7,002 nt of DNA, taken from assembly GCA_002314645.1 (NCBI GenBank), contig DCGS01000093.1:1-7002 (forward strand), given 5' to 3'. This document shows, piece after piece, positions 5,453 to 7,002 of this stretch. This DNA comes from Ruminococcaceae bacterium UBA1772. GTDB taxonomy: Bacteria > Bacillota > Clostridia > Oscillospirales > Acutalibacteraceae. Both the position numbers and the translations under genes were made by a program. The notes under the pieces were generated by a model. It made no database searches. It saw only the letters and a program-made list of their open reading frames with translations, and was not told the DNA's origin. The first letter of the stretch is position 1. Every line of letters starts with the position of its first letter.

Positions 5453-6006
5453 AAGAATTATCTCTTAACATATTGGATGTTGCAAAGAACTCTGTTACAG
5501 CGAATGCATCGCTCATAAAAATACTTATAAACGAAACAGAAGAAACACTTGAAATTAAAATAATTGACGACGGCTGCGGTATGGATGAAGAAACCGTGAT
5601 GCACGTTGTGGATCCTTTTTACACGACTAGAACTACAAGAAGTGTAGGACTTGGAATCCCGCTTTTTAAGCTTGAAGCCGAACAGACGGGAGGTAGTCTT
5701 ACTGTAGAGTCTAGAAGTATTAAAGAAGACCTAGAAAATCACGGTACAGAAATAACCGCACTGTTTTATAAAAACCACATAGATTTTATAGAACTTGGGG
5801 ACATTGTATCTACCGTAACAACTCTTATATCCGGCTCACCAGAAATTGATTTTCTTTTTGAACATAAGACGGTGAATGGGCTTGTGAGTTTGGATACATC
5901 GCAGATACGTGAGGTCCTTGGAGCAGATGTTCCATTGGATTCTCCAGAAATTATTTTATGGATGACAGATTCCCTTAAAGAGGAATATGAAAGGATTGAT
6001 TTTTAA
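5449..6006 (+). CDS. Stand-alone histidine-kinase-type ATP-binding protein with C-terminal extension
   Basis: This 185-residue protein begins directly with a HATPase_c domain. The N box is LDVAKNSVTANA (9-20, with D10 and N14), the G1 box DDGCGM (40-45), the F box DPFYTTR (55-61) and the G2 box GLGIPLF (67-73). The F box makes it resemble true histidine kinases more than RsbW. It lacks a DHp helix pair with the phospho-accepting His, and it has no sensor or membrane segment. After the ATPase fold (ending near 108) comes an extension of about 75 residues with no motif I recognise. It overlaps the PHP gene by four bases and has the ribosome site GAGGTG (5436-5441). It might serve as the catalytic half of a split kinase whose partner is another protein of this operon. 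Confidence 0.85.
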   Translation: MKELSLNILDVAKNSVTANASLIKILINETEETLEIKIIDDGCGMDEETVMHVVDPFYTTRTTRSVGLGIPLFKLEAEQTGGSLTVESRSIKEDLENHGTEITALFYKNHIDFIELGDIVSTVTTLISGSPEIDFLFEHKTVNGLVSLDTSQIREVLGADVPLDSPEIILWMTDSLKEEYERIDF

Positions 6007-6007
6007 A

Positions 6008-6373
6008 ATGAAATCTTTGGCAGAACTCGAAGAAATTCGTAATAGAATGAAAAGCCAGGTAGTTCTTCGTGAGGACTCAGATGCAATCCGTATTGTTGTT
6101 GGTATGGCAACTTGTGGTATTGCTGCTGGCGCAAGACCAGTTCTTCAGAGCTTCGTTGAGGCTGTAAATGAGGAGGGTCTTACAGAAAAGGCAAGAGTTT
6201 CACAGACAGGCTGCATTGGTATTTGTCAGTACGAGCCAGTTGCAGAGGTTTATGAAGCAGGCAAAGAGAAGGTTACATACGTAAAGCTTACACCAGAGAA
6301 GGCTAAGCGTATTGTTGAAGAACATATTAAAGGCGGCAAAGTTGTGGCTGAGTACACAATTGCTAATTCATAA
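6008..6373 (+). CDS. Short thioredoxin-like (2Fe-2S) ferredoxin subunit of the hydrogenase complex
   Basis: This is a 121-residue protein of the thioredoxin-like ferredoxin type that precedes NuoF-like genes in clostridial hydrogenase operons. It has VGMATCGIAAGA (31-42) and TGCIGIC (67-73), so only three cysteines are present (C36, C69, C73). The usual first pair C-x4-C of NuoE is reduced to one Cys followed by GIAAGA. As I recall this is normal for the subfamily, but it leaves the fourth cluster ligand unclear. I chose ATG 6008 (one base after the previous TAA region, with AAGGA at 5991-5995); the in-frame ATG at 5987 overlaps the previous gene by 20 bases and its ribosome site is too close. 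The likely role is to pass electrons between NuoF flavin and the hydrogenase or to stabilise the complex. Confidence 0.85.
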   Translation: MKSLAELEEIRNRMKSQVVLREDSDAIRIVVGMATCGIAAGARPVLQSFVEAVNEEGLTEKARVSQTGCIGICQYEPVAEVYEAGKEKVTYVKLTPEKAKRIVEEHIKGGKVVAEYTIANS

Positions 6374-6385
6374 GGAGGAGTATAA

Positions 6386-7002
6386 ATGATTCGTTCACAG
6401 GTACTTGTTTGTGGCGGAACAGGCTGTACTTCTTCAGGAAGTAAAGCTGTATCTGAGGCTTTTGAGAAGGAAATAGTAGCTCAGGGTCTCGGGGATGAAG
6501 TTAAGCTTGTTCGCACAGGTTGCTTTGGACTTTGTGCACTTGGTCCAGTTGTTATAATCTATCCAGATGGAACATTTTATAGCCAAGTAAAAGAGAGCGA
6601 TGTAGCTGAAATTGTTTCAGAGCATCTTCTTAAAGGTCGTGTTGTTACACGTCTTGAATACAAGGATGTAGACACAAGTGAAATTGACCTTTCAAATGTT
6701 TCACTTAATGACACTGCATTCTATAAGTCACAGATGCGTATTGCACTTCGCAACTGTGGTGTAATTGATCCAGAGAATATTGATGAATATATTGCAATGG
6801 ATGGTTATAGAGCACTTGGTAAGGTTCTTACAGAAATGAAGCCAAGTGAAGTAATAGATGAAATCTTAGCATCTGGTCTTCGTGGCCGTGGTGGTGCAGG
6901 ATTCCCAACAGGTAGAAAGTGGTCTTTCGCTGCTGCATCTCAGTCAGATGAAAAGATTGTTGCTTGTAACGCCGACGAAGGTGACCCAGGTGCATTCATG
7001 GA
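6386..7002 (+). CDS. nuoF: NuoF-like NADH-binding flavoprotein subunit of the bifurcating hydrogenase (HydB/HymB-like; 5' part, cut by window end)
   Basis: An open frame runs from ATG 6386 to the window end (205 complete codons, no stop). Residues 1-90 form a thioredoxin-like ferredoxin domain with a full ligand set, C9-x4-C14 and C46-x3-C50. The NuoF core begins near 115 and shows the FMN/NADH glycine motif GLRGRGGAGFPTGRKW (164-179) and CNADEGDPGAFM (194-205). This N-terminal [2Fe-2S] fusion is typical of HydB/HymB of electron-bifurcating [FeFe] hydrogenases and NADP-reducing hydrogenases, and is absent from plain complex I NuoF. Full proteins run near 600 residues and end in further Fe-S domains, not visible here. 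The ribosome site AAGGAGGAG (6372-6380) is the strongest in the operon and lies 12 bases after the previous stop, which suggests high expression of the catalytic subunits. Confidence 0.95.
   Translation, partial: MIRSQVLVCGGTGCTSSGSKAVSEAFEKEIVAQGLGDEVKLVRTGCFGLCALGPVVIIYPDGTFYSQVKESDVAEIVSEHLLKGRVVTRLEYKDVDTSEIDLSNVSLNDTAFYKSQMRIALRNCGVIDPENIDEYIAMDGYRALGKVLTEMKPSEVIDEILASGLRGRGGAGFPTGRKWSFAAASQSDEKIVACNADEGDPGAFM

Noticed and set aside
5100..5516. A 138-codon open frame on the - strand
   Set aside because: It is antisense to the PHP and ATPase genes, has no domain features, and is explained by codon bias of the true genes.
5987..6007. ATG 5987 as start of the short ferredoxin
   Set aside because: The purine run upstream is only two to three bases away and the extra residues MKGLIFK are not family-like; ATG 6008 is preferred, though its own ribosome site is somewhat distant.
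1..7002. CRISPR array, tRNA/rRNA genes, insertion sequences or prophage ends
   Set aside because: I saw no regularly spaced repeats, no tRNA-like cloverleaf, no transposase or integrase motif and no long terminal repeats.

Overview
The window looks like a chromosomal segment of an anaerobic, low-GC, Gram-positive fermenter of the class Clostridia. A Lachnospiraceae-type genome is my best guess. This rests on the AT-rich codon use, strong AGGAGG-type ribosome binding sites, and an electron-bifurcating (NADH/ferredoxin-linked) hydrogenase operon of the layout known from Clostridia. The genus cannot be fixed from the sequence. Every gene I can support is on the + strand.

Layout. (1) Positions 1-100 hold the last 24 codons of a queH-like queuosine gene followed at once by a hairpin. 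(2) Positions 114-1575 form a self-contained unit: a good promoter, a membrane-bound exopolysaccharide sugar transferase, and a strong intrinsic terminator. (3) Positions 1576-1795 are a dense regulatory region with two candidate promoters, a Rex-like operator and several TTTGTC/TTGACA repeats. (4) From 1796 to beyond the window end runs one tightly packed operon with no internal terminator. Its order is: NuoE-like [2Fe-2S] subunit; DRTGG protein 1; RsbW-like ATPase/kinase; a degenerate, HydS-like [FeFe]-hydrogenase-domain protein with extra Fe-S clusters; DRTGG protein 2; PHP-domain protein; a second stand-alone histidine-kinase-type ATPase; a short thioredoxin-like ferredoxin; and the N-terminal third of the NuoF-like flavoprotein. 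The catalytic [FeFe] hydrogenase subunit is expected just downstream but is not in view.

How they work together. The NuoE-like protein, the small thioredoxin-like ferredoxin and NuoF would form the NADH-oxidising electron module of a bifurcating hydrogenase. Six genes (2329-6006) sit inside this catalytic operon, mostly joined by 4-base stop/start overlaps. They look like a sensing and signalling cassette: a hydrogenase-like redox or H2 sensor, two GHKL ATPases without the usual histidine-phosphotransfer domain, two ligand-binding DRTGG domains, and a PHP phosphoesterase. No receiver domain, sigma factor, anti-anti-sigma protein or DNA-binding protein is visible among them, so the output of this putative circuit is unknown. 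This cassette is the most interesting content of the window. The individual families are known, and a putative sensory hydrogenase of this kind (group D, Thermoanaerobacter HydS) has been described as far as I recall, but the wiring of the whole cassette is to my knowledge not worked out.
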